Assembly (NCBI GenBank): GCA_033182465.1
Contig: CP137322.1
Span: 2,604,001 to 2,668,000, forward strand
Origin: Sanghuangporus weigelae
Lineage: Eukaryota > Basidiomycota > Agaricomycetes > Hymenochaetales > Hymenochaetaceae
Length of the DNA stretch: 64,000 nucleotides
Direction: 5' to 3'
Positions 48,540-60,267 of the stretch are shown piece by piece. Positions within the stretch are counted from its first letter, which is position 1. Every line of letters begins with the position of its first letter. The position numbers and the translations under genes were made by a program. The notes under the pieces are model-generated. The model saw only the letters and a program-made list of their open reading frames with translations, was not told the origin of the DNA and ran no database searches.

Positions 48540-49915
48540 AGAAAGGGAGAGGCAGAAGCTCAGCGAGAGTGAGAGGTGGACGAGAAGCGAATGCGGGTGT
48601 GAATGGGCACAGTTCATATAACGCTGTGCCCCCGCCAAATGCAATAGAGGATGAAGATGACGGTGCTGCTTCAGTTTCTAAGGCAGGTCCTTTGCATTTG
48701 CCGATGCCCGCTGTTCCTATGTCGAACGGTACTAGAAAGACATAGGAAGAAGTGTGTGCTACGCGTTTCTTCTTTGATTGTGTTGTGCTTGCTGGATTCT
48801 ACTTTCATGAACTTTAGCTTGTCAAGGCGTGGGAAGAAGAACGTGCTTGAGCCATATGTGAAGGCCAAAATGACTCGAGGAAGCTATCACTATAGTTGGA
48901 ACCTGTCAAGACATGTGTCCCGAATTCGAATGCTACCAATGAGAAAGGGTGAACAACCTCGACAAATGGGAATGCGTGCGTCCATGCTAACTCCTGAGTG
49001 ATGTTGACTTTAAGCTGCACTTATGACTTTGCTATTTTGTTTGTGGGCATTAGATTATCCGGATGGGAAACCAACCAAGAAGGTCGATCATACTCGCACT
49101 GTTAAAATCTATGAACGTGGCCAAGGAGACAAGATTATCCCTTCAGATTTGTGACCTCCTCCTATCTTAAAGGTATATACTAATCCAGTCTTCTTTCCCC
49201 ACATCAATTCAAATGTGCCGTAGATACTTTCAACTACCTCTTTCGCGACCTCATTCCAAGAGGTGGCTTCGTGGAGACTCAGGCATTCATCCGGGATCGC
49301 TATCGAGCTGTATGCAACAATTTCACAATTTAGCAAGACAGCAAACCAACGGATATCAAGTGTCACGAACAATGCACATGTTTTCATATCCTTTCACTCC
49401 ATCTCATATATGACGTACCTACGTTTGATCGAGCTTTGGAGATCCAACAGTTTATGAACTGTGAGTCTTCGACCTTGTCATCAAGTTGTTGTCTGGATCT
49501 TTACACCTGCAAAAGCTCTGCTGTCTCTAAAGGAGTTCTATGACGATCAAAGGGACAAGGTTGAATCATCTGACAAATTGGAGATGTGTATATATTATTG
49601 TCTTGACCTCATTTGTGAGCAGCACAAACTCAATGACAGATCTCCATCGTTTATCACTGCCAGCCTTTCAGCTTATATCTTATTTCCACAGTGATGTCTA
49701 GGCTTCCACAGACCAATCACAAGGACTTTGAAGCTCAGAGTCAATGGGACTGCCATGCAAGCTCCAGTGTTTTTGCACAGCAACTCATAAAACTGTATAG
49801 GGGCATTTTAAACTTAGGACTGTCTGTGTCTAGGTTAGAACCAAGTCTGGTATTCCTTACTACAAGCAATGTAAGTCAGCTTCAGCTTGTATTTCTTCAA
49901 TTTGCTGAATGCTAA
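48540..49915 (+). pseudogene. SAC3/GANP family gene fragment (mRNA export factor), decayed
   Basis: Pieces in order are ANAGVNGHSSYNAVPPP, GPLHLPMPAVPMSNGTRKT, then TCQDMCPEFECYQ and NNLDKWE (about 48,900-48,985), VDHTRTVKIYERGQGDK (about 49,084), FNYLFRDLIPRGGFVET with AFIRDRYRAVCNNFTI (about 49,215-49,330), RALEIQQFMNC (about 49,430) and LKEFYDDQRDKVESSDKLEM (about 49,520). These match the SAC3/GANP core, which in its full form links transcription to nuclear export through TREX-2. A TGA stands where family members have Arg (CGA), as expected of CpG decay. The fragment includes intron-like gaps, and the C-terminal two-thirds of SAC3 is absent. Confidence 0.7.
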
Positions 49916-51560
49916 CTTTGGCTGCTTGATCTCGGTGGCCATTACTCGTGTGTGCTGGCCATCTGAGATACCGGTGTATGATCGATAGGGTGGGTGAACG
50001 ATCAGACTAGGTCTGTAGGTGCAATCCTAGCGGCTAGAGCATTCAATCCTATAGGGAGCGAACGAGAATGGATTGGGGTAACCAAACAAGGAAGGGTGAT
50101 CCGGAAGACTTCCCTAAGATTGACCGAGGCTCCGGCCTACTCTGTGGGAACCGTGGTTAGTCGAAATACCTCCGGCCGGAATGGTCAGGGTAAACTATCG
50201 GAGAGATGGATGTGAATAAGCATCTAGGTCTGTACTCGTGTGACCGAGCAATGACAACCTATCTAAAAGGGGAAGAAAAGGGGGGAGCGAATACACGTAG
50301 GCAAGATGTGATACTCAATGGTTGTCTAGGGAGACCAATCCAAACGTGCTGCGGTGAACCGAGTAAATACTTCGGCGACTTGATCACCTTGGAGATGAGT
50401 TAACAGAGAAAGAAGACAAGCTGAGTGTATCTGAGTCACTCCCAGGACGTCTGGACTAGTCTAGACAAGGAAGACGAGGCACCCAAAGTGGGTACTACGA
50501 CTTTCTATGAATGACAGAGTTGGTCGGGACGGTCTGAGGGGCTTCGGAACAGAAGATGTGTGTGCTGAACAGATCTCTGGTATTCGCTATCTGAAAACTA
50601 CGACATCTGGGCAGGTTTTATAGACTATGTAGGTCCAAAACATGTACAAAATGACTGATCTGGGACTGGGTGAGGATTGTGACAAGACGTGAGATGAAAC
50701 GCAATAAAACTGCAACAAGGAGCATGAAACTGACAAGACAGAAGTCTAGTGGACTACAGGAAACTGTGAAACAAGATGAAATCATAGCAAGGAGTGTGAA
50801 ACTGACGGGATAAGGGTCAGATGGACTGCAAGGAACTGTGAAACAACATGAAAACTGTCCAGGAAGGGTCCTCCGAATGGCGCACTCAAGTTGGCAAACA
50901 AACTGGATGGAGTGATCAAGCAGATGTACCAATCGGCGAACTCTGATCGGAAGTCCGAACCTCGGAGGCCACTTCGGCAAAGTCTGAACAACAGAGCGCA
51001 CCTTGTGGAACGTCTAGGTTGAAGGTATGCAACCGTTTGGTACCTCAAAACAGGTCAGAACGGTCTCTGGCGGTGCGAAACGTTGACGAAAAGGCCTAGG
51101 GTCCCTTCAGGAGTCTGGGTCCAGGCCTCGGAGTGCGGATATCCACTCGGGTGAATAGAGTGGAGGTCGGCGAGTGGTAGTGTGACAAAGTATGGACAAC
51201 AAAATATGGCATGGCACCTATGATACAGTATTAGCGGGTCTTCGGGGTCTTGGAATGTGACATATGTGTAAAGGGAGGTGAAATGGCGTGAACCGAAATA
51301 TGTACAAAGTCTCGGGCGCATTAAGGTATGGTGGAGCGCTCAGAAGGATTGGATCAAGTTGTATATACTCTTTGTGACTGTTGGAGTCGCTCGGGCAGCT
51401 AATACACCAGTGTGTTGGACACTGGTGAAGTATGTACAATACTTGACCGCTGACGCCCAGAATAGCGGTGTGCGCTACACCAGCACGGAATATAACATTG
51501 CATCCAGGTAACATATCCGTGCCCTGACTGTACTCTCTCACGCACCTATATCTCGAGTGA
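49916..51560. other. Unclassified repeat block
   Basis: Non-coding, more GC-rich than its surroundings, with many short motifs around ACCGAG and CCTCCGGCC. It contains a two-unit tandem repeat at 50,716-50,855. It ends near a GGTGTGCGCTACACC palindrome (about 51,466). Probably a mobile element of unknown class. Confidence 0.35.
50716..50855 (+). repeat. Two tandem units of about 72 bp
   Basis: Both units begin CAAGGAG and carry GTGAAACAA-GATGAAA-like ends; about 80% alike by eye. Confidence 0.65.
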
Positions 51561-52554
51561 GCTGTCAGACTCTTTTATATTCCCATCCTTCAAAGTCACG
51601 ATGGCAAGGCGTTTCAGCTCAGTGGGCTCACTTCATTACCTTTCCTTTGAATTGCTGTTCTAGCTATTGGGAGGTCTGTGGTTCTTGGGTACTCTGTCCC
51701 TGCCGCAGCTGGCAGCCTAAGTGTAGAGGCAGTATGTTAAGTGCTGCTGAACCTGTGCACTTAGCCAGGGCGACATCTATCATACTGTGGCTATTTGCTA
51801 GCCAACTGGAGGTGTGCTATGCGCTGCTGAACCTGTGCCACTTAGCTGGGGTGGCGCTAGTGCACTCTGACCTTGTGTCAACCAGTTTGGTCCTTGAAGC
51901 CAGTGGAAGTTCCTTTGTCCTGCCAATGGTGTCCAGTATTAATGCCTTTGACCCTTTGTTACTCCCGACAAGTAGCATCAGTCTATATTAGTATAGGTGT
52001 ACATGAGTGTATGCCTAGCTCACATAATAGACTGGTGGTGTAGGATTCATGCACTTTATAGATATTATCTATTTGTAAACATATTACTGATGCCCTACTA
52101 GAGGATTGCATAGTCCTGTAGTACGCTATACAAGTGATTCATTGCATGTGTGCATGAGTCTGTAAGTGGTATACTAAAGATATATTGAAATTTGCTGTAT
52201 TATATTTAAAATTAATAAAAATTTAATGTGTTTTTTGACATTCTGGCAGTCTCTACTAAGTACTATCTTCTATTCATTGTAATACATGACTATCTGCATC
52301 TATAATATGCTATGGCAATATATCATCTAATATGAACTATCAATTATAAGCATCTAGTATCAGCTATAAACTTGTAGTAATCACTATAAGGTATTATACA
52401 CTATGCACTAGTAGTACTATAAACCTGTACCAATTACAATAGGCTGCTATATATTATGCACTATTTATCTCTTTCTAGCATTATGAATAAATATTGACTA
52501 TATAACTATATCATCTATACACTGTTACAGACCTCTCTATAGTAGGGGGGTTCA
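51561..52554. other. Unclassified, AT-rich to the right
   Basis: Two approximate repeats around GCTGCTGAACCTGTGC (about 51,740 and 51,813). From 52,020 the sequence is AT-rich with simple TATA-type runs. No gene seen. Confidence 0.35.
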
Positions 52555-52672
52555 CGATAAATCGCTATGAACTGCTAACCTACTATAGACTGTTATAGTG
52601 GCCTATAGTGGTGAGTAGCTGTGGGTAGCTGTAGGTAGCAGTGAGTAGTTTGGACTGCTTTTCTGATGTGCT
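52555..52672 (+). mobile_element. Half copy of the 146-bp MITE
   Basis: GTGGCCTATAGTGGTGAGTA and TTTGGACTGCTTTTCTGATG match the right half of the MITE at 40289-40434. The left inverted end is missing or too decayed. Confidence 0.65.
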
Positions 52673-53569
52673 CCCTAATGCATTGAAGGCTTAGGTTTGG
52701 ACAATTGTTATAAATAGACATGCTATTTGTGTAGTAGGAGTTCAGTTCAGTTCAGTGAACAATCAAAGTTCCTCTCAACTCTCTCTGTACTCACTTGACT
52801 CTCTCGACTCTCTTAAATATACAATAGTTTTGTGTTATACATCTTGTGTCCTCTGCCCCACAGTTGCACCCAAGTTCTGTATGATTGGTTCAACTTGTAT
52901 TGCCATTAGAGACATTTCTCTCTCATCTCTACACTCATTGTACTCTGTCTCATCTGAGTCTTCAGCATATCACTTTGTTCTACTTTGTACTACCTTGCAT
53001 TACTTCATGTCTCATCGTAACTTGTCATACCGTATCAGATCCTCTTATAAGATCATTATCATATCATCCTACATTTGAGGTATCACTCTCTAAGCTTCAT
53101 CTCATCGTCTCACCATCTCTTCATCCCTAGAGTTCGAATCTGCTGTTGAATTACCTAAAGAAAGTCCCTTTTAGTCTTTGTACTGTCACTGCTGATACCC
53201 CTTGCTTTAACTTCTTCTACTTGTTTCTTTGCTACTTCCCCACTTTAACTCTCTACCCTCACATACATTAGCAGCCTTTAGAATCTCAACTCACCTTCTC
53301 CCTCTGGATCGACTCTGGAACTTATCTCATCACTTTAGAACTTCTCTTACCTCGGTTCAAAGTCACCCTCTTCCAGTCTCCTCATCTTGAATTACAGAAC
53401 AGCCCCAATTCAAACTGTGACACTCCTCTACTAATAGACAGTCTTTAGGAGTTTTACTACGGCATGATATATATCTGCTGCAGCATAACAAGTAGCCACA
53501 CAAGATTTCTACATAGGTTTACAGGAGAGACCAGAGAGGTGGCACTGAGATGCAGTGTAGGAGTTGTGG
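52673..53569. other. Unclassified pyrimidine-rich stretch
   Basis: Contains TTCAG repeats near 52,740 and CTCT-rich runs. No convincing coding region. Confidence 0.35.
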
Positions 53570-55018
53570 GTATCGGTACTACAGATGTCTATCTTACTAA
53601 GAGAGCTGAATGTATAAAGAAACCTCTAATAATGAAAGTCTAAAGCTATCAGACTCTAACTACCTACTATCTGTTGAGTACCAGTAACTATCAGAGATAT
53701 GTGGGAGGGATCTAGAGATGCCGAGGTGTAAAAGGAATGGGCTAATAGAGGCACCAGACTGAAGTGGAGGTTACACGAGTCAGCTAAAGTAGTGCAAACT
53801 CAGTAAATTGAAAAATAGAAGGTGTATATGATGAATACAAGGGCTCAATACATGGAAAGAACACTGGGCCATCTGGTGGGAGGCCTAGGTCGCCTAATAG
53901 GTATCAAGGTCAAATAAGAGGGTGCTGGACAGAGAGTGAGGCCACACAAATCTGCTGTAAGGTAAACTTGGTCAATAGAAGATAGAAAGTGTATATGATG
54001 AATATAAGGGGATAAATAGATGAAAAGGACACTATTAGGTCATCTGATAGGAAGTCTGGGTCACCGGATAGGTGCCAAGATCAAATAGGGGAGTGCCAGA
54101 CAGAGAGGGACTCAGAGGCCATATAAATCTGCCAAAGTAGCATAAACTTAAAAATGGAAGACAGTAACTATATAAGGTGAATATAGAGGATAAAATGGAG
54201 TGAATGGCTAGAGAGGGTGCCATAGGGAAGTATCTGCAATACTATGGGTGCTGGTGGAGTTGAGCTTGGCACGCTGATGTACCATATACCTACCTTCCAT
54301 ATTTGGTCTAAGAGCACCTGCCCAGTTGGAGGAAAGTCTGGAAACATCAGGGCTAGTAATTGAAGGCTAATATTGCATATATGAGACAAAAGGTGCATTA
54401 GCCAATGTCCCTAGCCTGCCCGATATGTTAGCCACACTCAATACAGTGTGTAGGCAATCTCTGGTGACTGATATTAGTGGCTGGTGTGGCAGAATGGTGG
54501 CTGTGGCTGTCACCAGATCGGCGGAGGATACAATAGAAATGAGTCTATCCACCGCAGATGAGTGCAGATAACAATAGATAGCTCCATAGAACCTGGGCTG
54601 CCTGGTAAGCTGTGAGAGGCTTTGGAGAGGGCACCTGAGGATGTCTGAGTGGCCCCTGTATCAATTGGAGACATTCAAAATTGCTGCAGGACCTAACATA
54701 TGATGAATTGCAAGATTGATGGTCCATAGTCACTGGAAGATATATCCTATAGTGTCTGGTGCTAGGTAGGAGTCCTCAGCAGATCTGTCTGGGTGTTAGG
54801 GAGCCAGCGGCGGATCAATCTGGGCTATTAGATACTACTGCGGTGCAGTATATATGCTGGAATCAATGGAAACATGCTTAAATGATGTCTTGAGTGTAAT
54901 AGAAGTATGCCCTTATACTCTGAGGCATAGGCAGTGCTGGGATATGGTATCTGCAGTAGGAGGGAGCTATAATATGAGTGTCCTGGCACAGGCCAGGATA
55001 GGGCACTACAGCAGCACC
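53570..55018 (-). repeat. R1 repeat, inverted copy
   Basis: Read on the minus strand it follows copy 2 in order: start CTGTAGTGCCC, a middle part, then the tandem units of about 175 bp (plus-strand 53,817-54,150). It faces the next R1 copy head to head across about 95 bp. It is CpG-poor compared with copies 1 and 2. Confidence 0.6.
53817..54160 (-). repeat. Tandem units of about 172 bp inside R1
   Basis: GTGTATATGATGAATA recurs at about 53,820 and 53,993, and a weaker third unit near 54,165. They correspond to the two units in R1 copy 2. Confidence 0.65.
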
Positions 55019-55112
55019 AAGGCAACGAGATGAACATAAGGCAGAACTTATGAGAGCAGCAGATCATAAGGCAAAACTAGAAGAGCGTGTTGGAATGGTA
55101 CTGGAAGGCAGC

Positions 55113-56511
55113 GGTGTAGTGCACTGGCCCCTCTTGTGCCAGTACACTTATACTATAGTTCCCTCTCACTGCAGATATCATATCCCAGTGTCGCCTACAC
55201 CTCAGAGTGTGAGGGCATACTCCTACTGCACTCGAGACACCATTTAGCACATTTTCATCTATTCCAGGACATGTACTGTACTGCGGCACTCTCCTAAGGC
55301 CCAGATCGATCCACTGATGACTCTCTAACACTCAGACAGGTCTGCCAACGACTCCTACCCAGCACCAGGCACTATAGGACACATTTCTCAGTGACTATAG
55401 GCTGCCAATCTTACGATTTACTATACATACAGTCTTATGGCAGCTCTAGATAGCTCCAAGTCGGCCCCCCATGATGCCAATCAATACGGTGAACACTCAG
55501 ACATCCTCAGGTACCCTTGCCAATGCCTCCTACAGCTTATAAAGCAGTCCCCCATCGTTCAGGGAGCTATATATTGTTATATGTGCTTACATGCCTCATT
55601 ACGACATATCTTGTTAGAAGTGTGATCCCTGACACTCTTACTATTTTGTAGTTTATTGTTCTGTTTCTATTCTTCCTTATGTCCGCTTTCTTGATCATGT
55701 GATGCTTATGTAATCCCCTGTAAAAGCGGCACAGTCCATTGGTGAGTACTCTACATCAAGTGTACTCACCACTGGACTCAGGTATGTAGTTAGACTGTTA
55801 ATAACATCAAGTGTACTCACCACTGGACTCAGTGGTCCCTTGCTAGATTTGTGTGTTTAACATATCTGCCACTAGTCCAGCAGTCCCCTGCAGCACTGCC
55901 GCTCTGGCCACTCATATTAGCCACTAGGGATCGCCCACGCTCTGTATTGAGTTCCACCAACACATCAGACACCTCAGGGACAATGACTGATGTGCCCCTT
56001 GTCTTATATACGCAATATTAGCCTCCAATCATTGGCTCCAATGTTTCCTGACTTCCCTCTGATGTGGTGGCCCCATTAGACCATGTATGGAAGGTAGGCA
56101 TGTGGTACATTGGTGTGCCAAGCTGCTGACTTGCGCCACCAAGCCCAACTCCACTGGCACCCGGATTATTGCAGATACTCAATATTCTATGCCATTGGAT
56201 GTCTCTCTCACATTGCCGCTTGCAGATTTTGCCTGGGCGCTCCGGCAGCGGCTCTTGGTGACCCAGATGACTTAGGAGATGTTGTCAGACAGTAGGACGT
56301 GTTGGCGACAGCAGCAGAGTATATATAGAGCTTATATTAGCTTATAGCTTAGAGGTATCATAGTGTACACCAGTAGACTGCACCAAGGTTTGAGATATCT
56401 CTCACTCTGAGTCTCCCCTCATGTACTGAGCCTCCCTCTTGACTATATACTATCCTTGACATCTCCTCTTGCTTGACTTACCATTCTACTTGCCTTTGCC
56501 ACCTCTGATAC
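55113..56511 (+). repeat. R1 repeat, copy 3, cut by two Copia insertions
   Basis: Starts GGTGTAGTGCACTGGCC and follows copy 2 to about GCCACCTCTGATAC, where the Copia element A begins. Its TATA motif is at about 56,320. A Copia solo LTR lies inside (55612-55862). The remaining part of this R1 copy should lie beyond the right edge of the window. Confidence 0.65.
55612..55862 (+). repeat. Copia solo LTR in R1, with exact target duplication
   Basis: 251 bp, TGTTAGAAG...TTTAACA, flanked by TATCT on both sides (55607-55611 and 55863-55867). Same LTR family as the elements at 56.5 and 62.1 kb, in the opposite orientation. Confidence 0.85.
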
Positions 56512-56744
56512 TGTTAGATCACACAAGTCCAGCAAGGGACCACTGAGTCCAGTGGTGAGTACACTTGATGTTTATTAACAGTCTAACTACATACCTGAGT
56601 CCAGTGGTGAGTACACTTGATGTAAAGTACTCATCAATGGACTGTGCCGCTTTTACAGAAGATTACATAAGTATCACATGATCAAAAATGCGGACATAAG
56701 GAAGAATATAAATAGTAAGAGTGTCAGGGATCACACTTCTAACA
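56512..56744 (-). repeat. Copia A 3' LTR
   Basis: 233 bp. Contains direct repeats around CCACTGGACTCA seen also in the other LTRs. Confidence 0.85.
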
Positions 56745-57484
56745 CTCCCCTCTGATCTGACACTTCTTCCTTCAACATAATCCCAGCATCCTACACATCT
56801 CTCGCACCTTCACTCTGTTAGTGCTTTGGTCATAATGCCAGCTGGCATGGTCTGAGTAGGCAAGTAATGCACTTTAATATGACCAGCCTCAACAACATCT
56901 CTCAACCAGTAGAAGTGCAGATCCAGGCGCTGCATACGTCCATGATGCTCAGGATTGTTTGCCACAGAGCAGACTGGTTATCAATGTACAGGGAAGAGAG
57001 TGCATCAAACTTGTAGCTAAACTCTGTGAAGAGATTTCTTAGCCACATGATCTCTTGTCCTGCACTGACAGCAGCAATGTATTCTGCTTCAGTGGTGGAC
57101 AGAGTCACAAAGGGCTGTAGCTTGCTAGCCCAGCTGATAGCACCAGTTCCCATCTTGACAACCATCCCACTTGTGGAGCGTCTGTTGTCCTTATTTCCTC
57201 CATGATCAGCATCACAGAAGATAGTAAACAGCTCAGGGGACTTAGGATCAGGTGCATAAGTTAGCCTGAAATCCTTTGTACCCTGCAGATAGTGACATAG
57301 ATGCTTTGCTGCCTTCCAATGAGCTGGACCAGGATTGGAACTAAAGTGTCCCAAGACACCAACTGCATAGGTAATGTCTGGCCTAGTAGCTATAGCCAGA
57401 TACATGAGTGCACCAACCAATTGCTTATAGGGCACTTGCTTCATGTATTCAGTCTCTGCAGGGGTCTTAGGAGCCATGTTCTTG

Positions 57485-57691
57485 TTAGGATTATATAATC
57501 CTCAGCTTACTCAGACTATGAGTTATTCCCTGCCTAAGTTGTAATTTGGACCCTGAACTCATAGGCTGGTAATGCCAACCTAAGTGATTAACCTGGCTAG
57601 ATAGCTTAGTGGTGAAAGCATCTGGTATATACTCAGGAGATCCGAGGTTCAATCCCTAGTCTGGCTGGTCACCTGTTTTCAACTCTTAATA
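57485..57691 (+). mobile_element. 207-bp insertion with tRNA-like core, SINE candidate
   Basis: Bounded by GTTCTTG on both sides (57478-57484 and 57692-57698), a 7-bp target duplication; the closely related Copia B has only one copy at the matching place. The insertion contains a tRNA-like unit with pol III A box (TAGCTTAGTGG) and B box (GGTTCAATCCC). It looks like a tRNA-derived short retroposon, though the tRNA part lies near the right end, which is unusual. Confidence 0.65.
57595..57666 (+). tRNA. tRNA-like cloverleaf, 72 nt, likely not a functional tRNA gene
   Basis: All parts have standard lengths: acceptor stem GGCTAGA with TCTGGCT, D arm GCTT..AAGC, anticodon stem TCTGG..TCAGG, 5-nt variable loop, T arm with TTCAATC loop. 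Position 34-36 would be TAT (Ile), but position 33 is A, not T, and one T-stem pair is a mismatch. It sits in a 207-bp insertion inside a dead retrotransposon, so I take it as a tRNA-derived relic. Confidence 0.6.
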
Positions 57692-59612
57692 GTTCTTGCT
57701 GAGCTTCTGCTCAGAGAGAGGAGTAGTAACAGTGCCACAGTTGTTCATGCTAAAGCACTCTAGCACATCATTAATGTACTGTCTCTGTGACAGAGTGCTT
57801 AGAGTGGTCTCTCTCAATGTGGACTCCTAGCAGGAATGAGGTTGGGCCCAACTCATGCAGTTTGAAGTGTTTGGCCAGCTCATCTCTGACAGACTCATAC
57901 TGCTGCTTAGACTTTGCAGCAATGGTCATGTCATCAATATAGACTGGAATGAATGATAATGCGCACTTTATCCCTGCTGTACACCCAAATGCTGTAATCA
58001 CAGCACACTAACTTGAAGCCCATGCTCTTCATCACTGAATAAAGCTTCTTGTGCCATTGATGGCCAGCCTGCTTAAGGCCATAAATTGACTTGATCAGCT
58101 TGAGAACAAATCCAGGGCCACATTAGTCCTCAAATCCTTCAGGCTGGGTCATGTAGACATCATGCTCTATCTCACCATTGAGGAAAGCAGTAGAGATGTC
58201 AATACTGTACAGCTCAAGGTCCTCAAATGCAGCCAATGGCTCTAAGTGCAGCCCATTTGGCTGTAGGAGCAAACACTTGAGAGAATTCAAGTCCTGGCTG
58301 CTGTGAGAAGCCCTTGGCTACCAGCCTTGCCTTGTACCTGTCTACAGGTCCATCTGCCTTGTGCTTGAGCTTGAACACCCATCTGTAACCAATAGGCTTT
58401 CTGCCAGGAGGCAGTCTGACTGGCTCAAATGTGCCATTCTTAATCAGACTGACAAACTCCTCCATGGCTGCCTTCTCCCAGAGGTCTGCATCAGGGCGTC
58501 CTTTAATGTCCTTCCACTGATAGGGTTCAGGACTGATGTGTTGCACACCTTGTGCAGAGAACACATGCTCAGAGCAATTAGATGTCTGAAATGCATATTC
58601 CAGAGCATCCTCATAAGACAGATAGATGTCCTCCAGTCCTGCATTAGCACCAAAATCCATAAGGCCAGTAAACATCAGTGCTTCAGCTTGCAACTCCTCC
58701 TCTGACATGATTGTCCAGTTCATCAGGTGAATCACTGTCCATCTCAACATCCTGCTCTGGCTGCTCTACAACATCTGGCTGAGCTGCAGAGTCAGATCAG
58801 AAGCAGTGTCAGGTGCAGTTGGCTCTGCAGAGTTGAAGTTAAAGCACTGTTGTGCAACAGGAGAGCCTGGCACATGTCTAGGAAGGCGCTTTCCAACATA
58901 GTCCACATCCCACCAGCCAGTGGTATGACGTCTAACTGGTCTCCACATTGGATCTGGCCACCAGGGAGAAGCAGGCCTTTGTTTCTTTGAGGCCTGCTCA
59001 GATAGCAGTGGTAAAGTAGTGTGATCATGCTTTGGTGGATCAGCAGCTAGTGAAGGAGAGTGATGTGGAGGACTATGTGGAGGAGGACTAGGTGATGGAT
59101 TGGGTGGAGGACTAGGTGTAGGTGTAGGTGTAGGCATAGGAGGATCTGCTGTATGCACAAGAGCAGGTGGAGCTGGCAGAACATCAATGCCATCCTCTAC
59201 TCCCCCCTGTTCTGGCAGGTCTTCTGTCTGTGCAGGCATATTCACCCTCAGGTCAACTGGGTTTCTGGATGTACCAGGGAACACTCTCTCATCAAACTGA
59301 GCAGAGTCACTGATGACTTCCTTCCTGGTAAGAGGATTCCAGAACAGCCAGCCTTTATAATTGGAGGGATAGCCTAGGAACACACATTTCTGTGTGTGGG
59401 ACTGTAGCTGCTTGTGTTGGTCTTTCTTCACAAGCACATAGGAGGTGCACCCAAATACACGCAAGTGAGAGACATCTGGCTTTGACTGATACCTGAGCTC
59501 ATAGGGTGTACTAGCAGACACAGCAGAGGTGGGAGAGCGGTTGTGCACATGCACAAATGCTGCCACTGCATCCCACCAGAAGTTAGAGGGCAGATGTGCT
59601 TCATTAAGCATA

Positions 59613-60267
59613 CAGTAATTCACCATTACTCCAAACACCAATCTGAAATTCCATATCCCTGCCTCCCGCCACAATATACTTCTAAGAATTTTGTATGGTT
59701 GTGAAGCCACATACTTAAAGTACATGTATGATTTTTTTCAGCCCAGAAAACACTTTGGATGAATTTACAGAGAGGAGGGGAAAATGGAGGGTTCCCGAGC
59801 TAAAAACCACTACTCCAAACACCCCTTAGCGTAATCAAATTGTTACCTGGAACTTACCAGTAATCTCTTACATCATCTAATTTTCTTATTTCCCACCACT
59901 TTGTAAACTTTTGTCAAGTGTCAGCCCCATATAAATACGAACTCTTGCCCAACTTCCCTCCTAAAACATGTAATAGATTTCTGAGATGCCATTTTATTCA
60001 CCTGTGTGCCCAAGACTCTCAAAACAGTGTCATTCAGATCAAAGGATAATTTTAAAAGTGTACTAGGGAGAATAGTTATTGAAATTTCCTCAATGTTTGA
60101 ATTTTCATGGCTCTTCTACTGCTCCGATGCTACCAAAATTCATGAGTATATTGAGTTTACATGTGAAAGTTTCCATGAATTTTTTCAACAGTAGGGATGT
60201 AAAAGTGAGGGAGGAAACGGCAGGTGTTTGGAGTAATAGTGGTGTTTGGAGTAGTGGTGAATTACTG
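59613..60267 (+). mobile_element. 655-bp Tc1/mariner-type MITE in Copia A integrase
   Basis: Inverted ends of 27 bp with one difference, starting CAGTAATTCACCA, flanked by TA (59611-59612 and 60268-60269). No transposase gene. A second internal copy of GGTGTTTGGAGTA lies near the right end. Confidence 0.85.

Noticed and set aside
57595-57666. A functional tRNA-Ile(TAT) gene
   Set aside because: The fold is complete, but position 33 is A and it lies in a 207-bp insertion within a dead retrotransposon. A relic is more likely.
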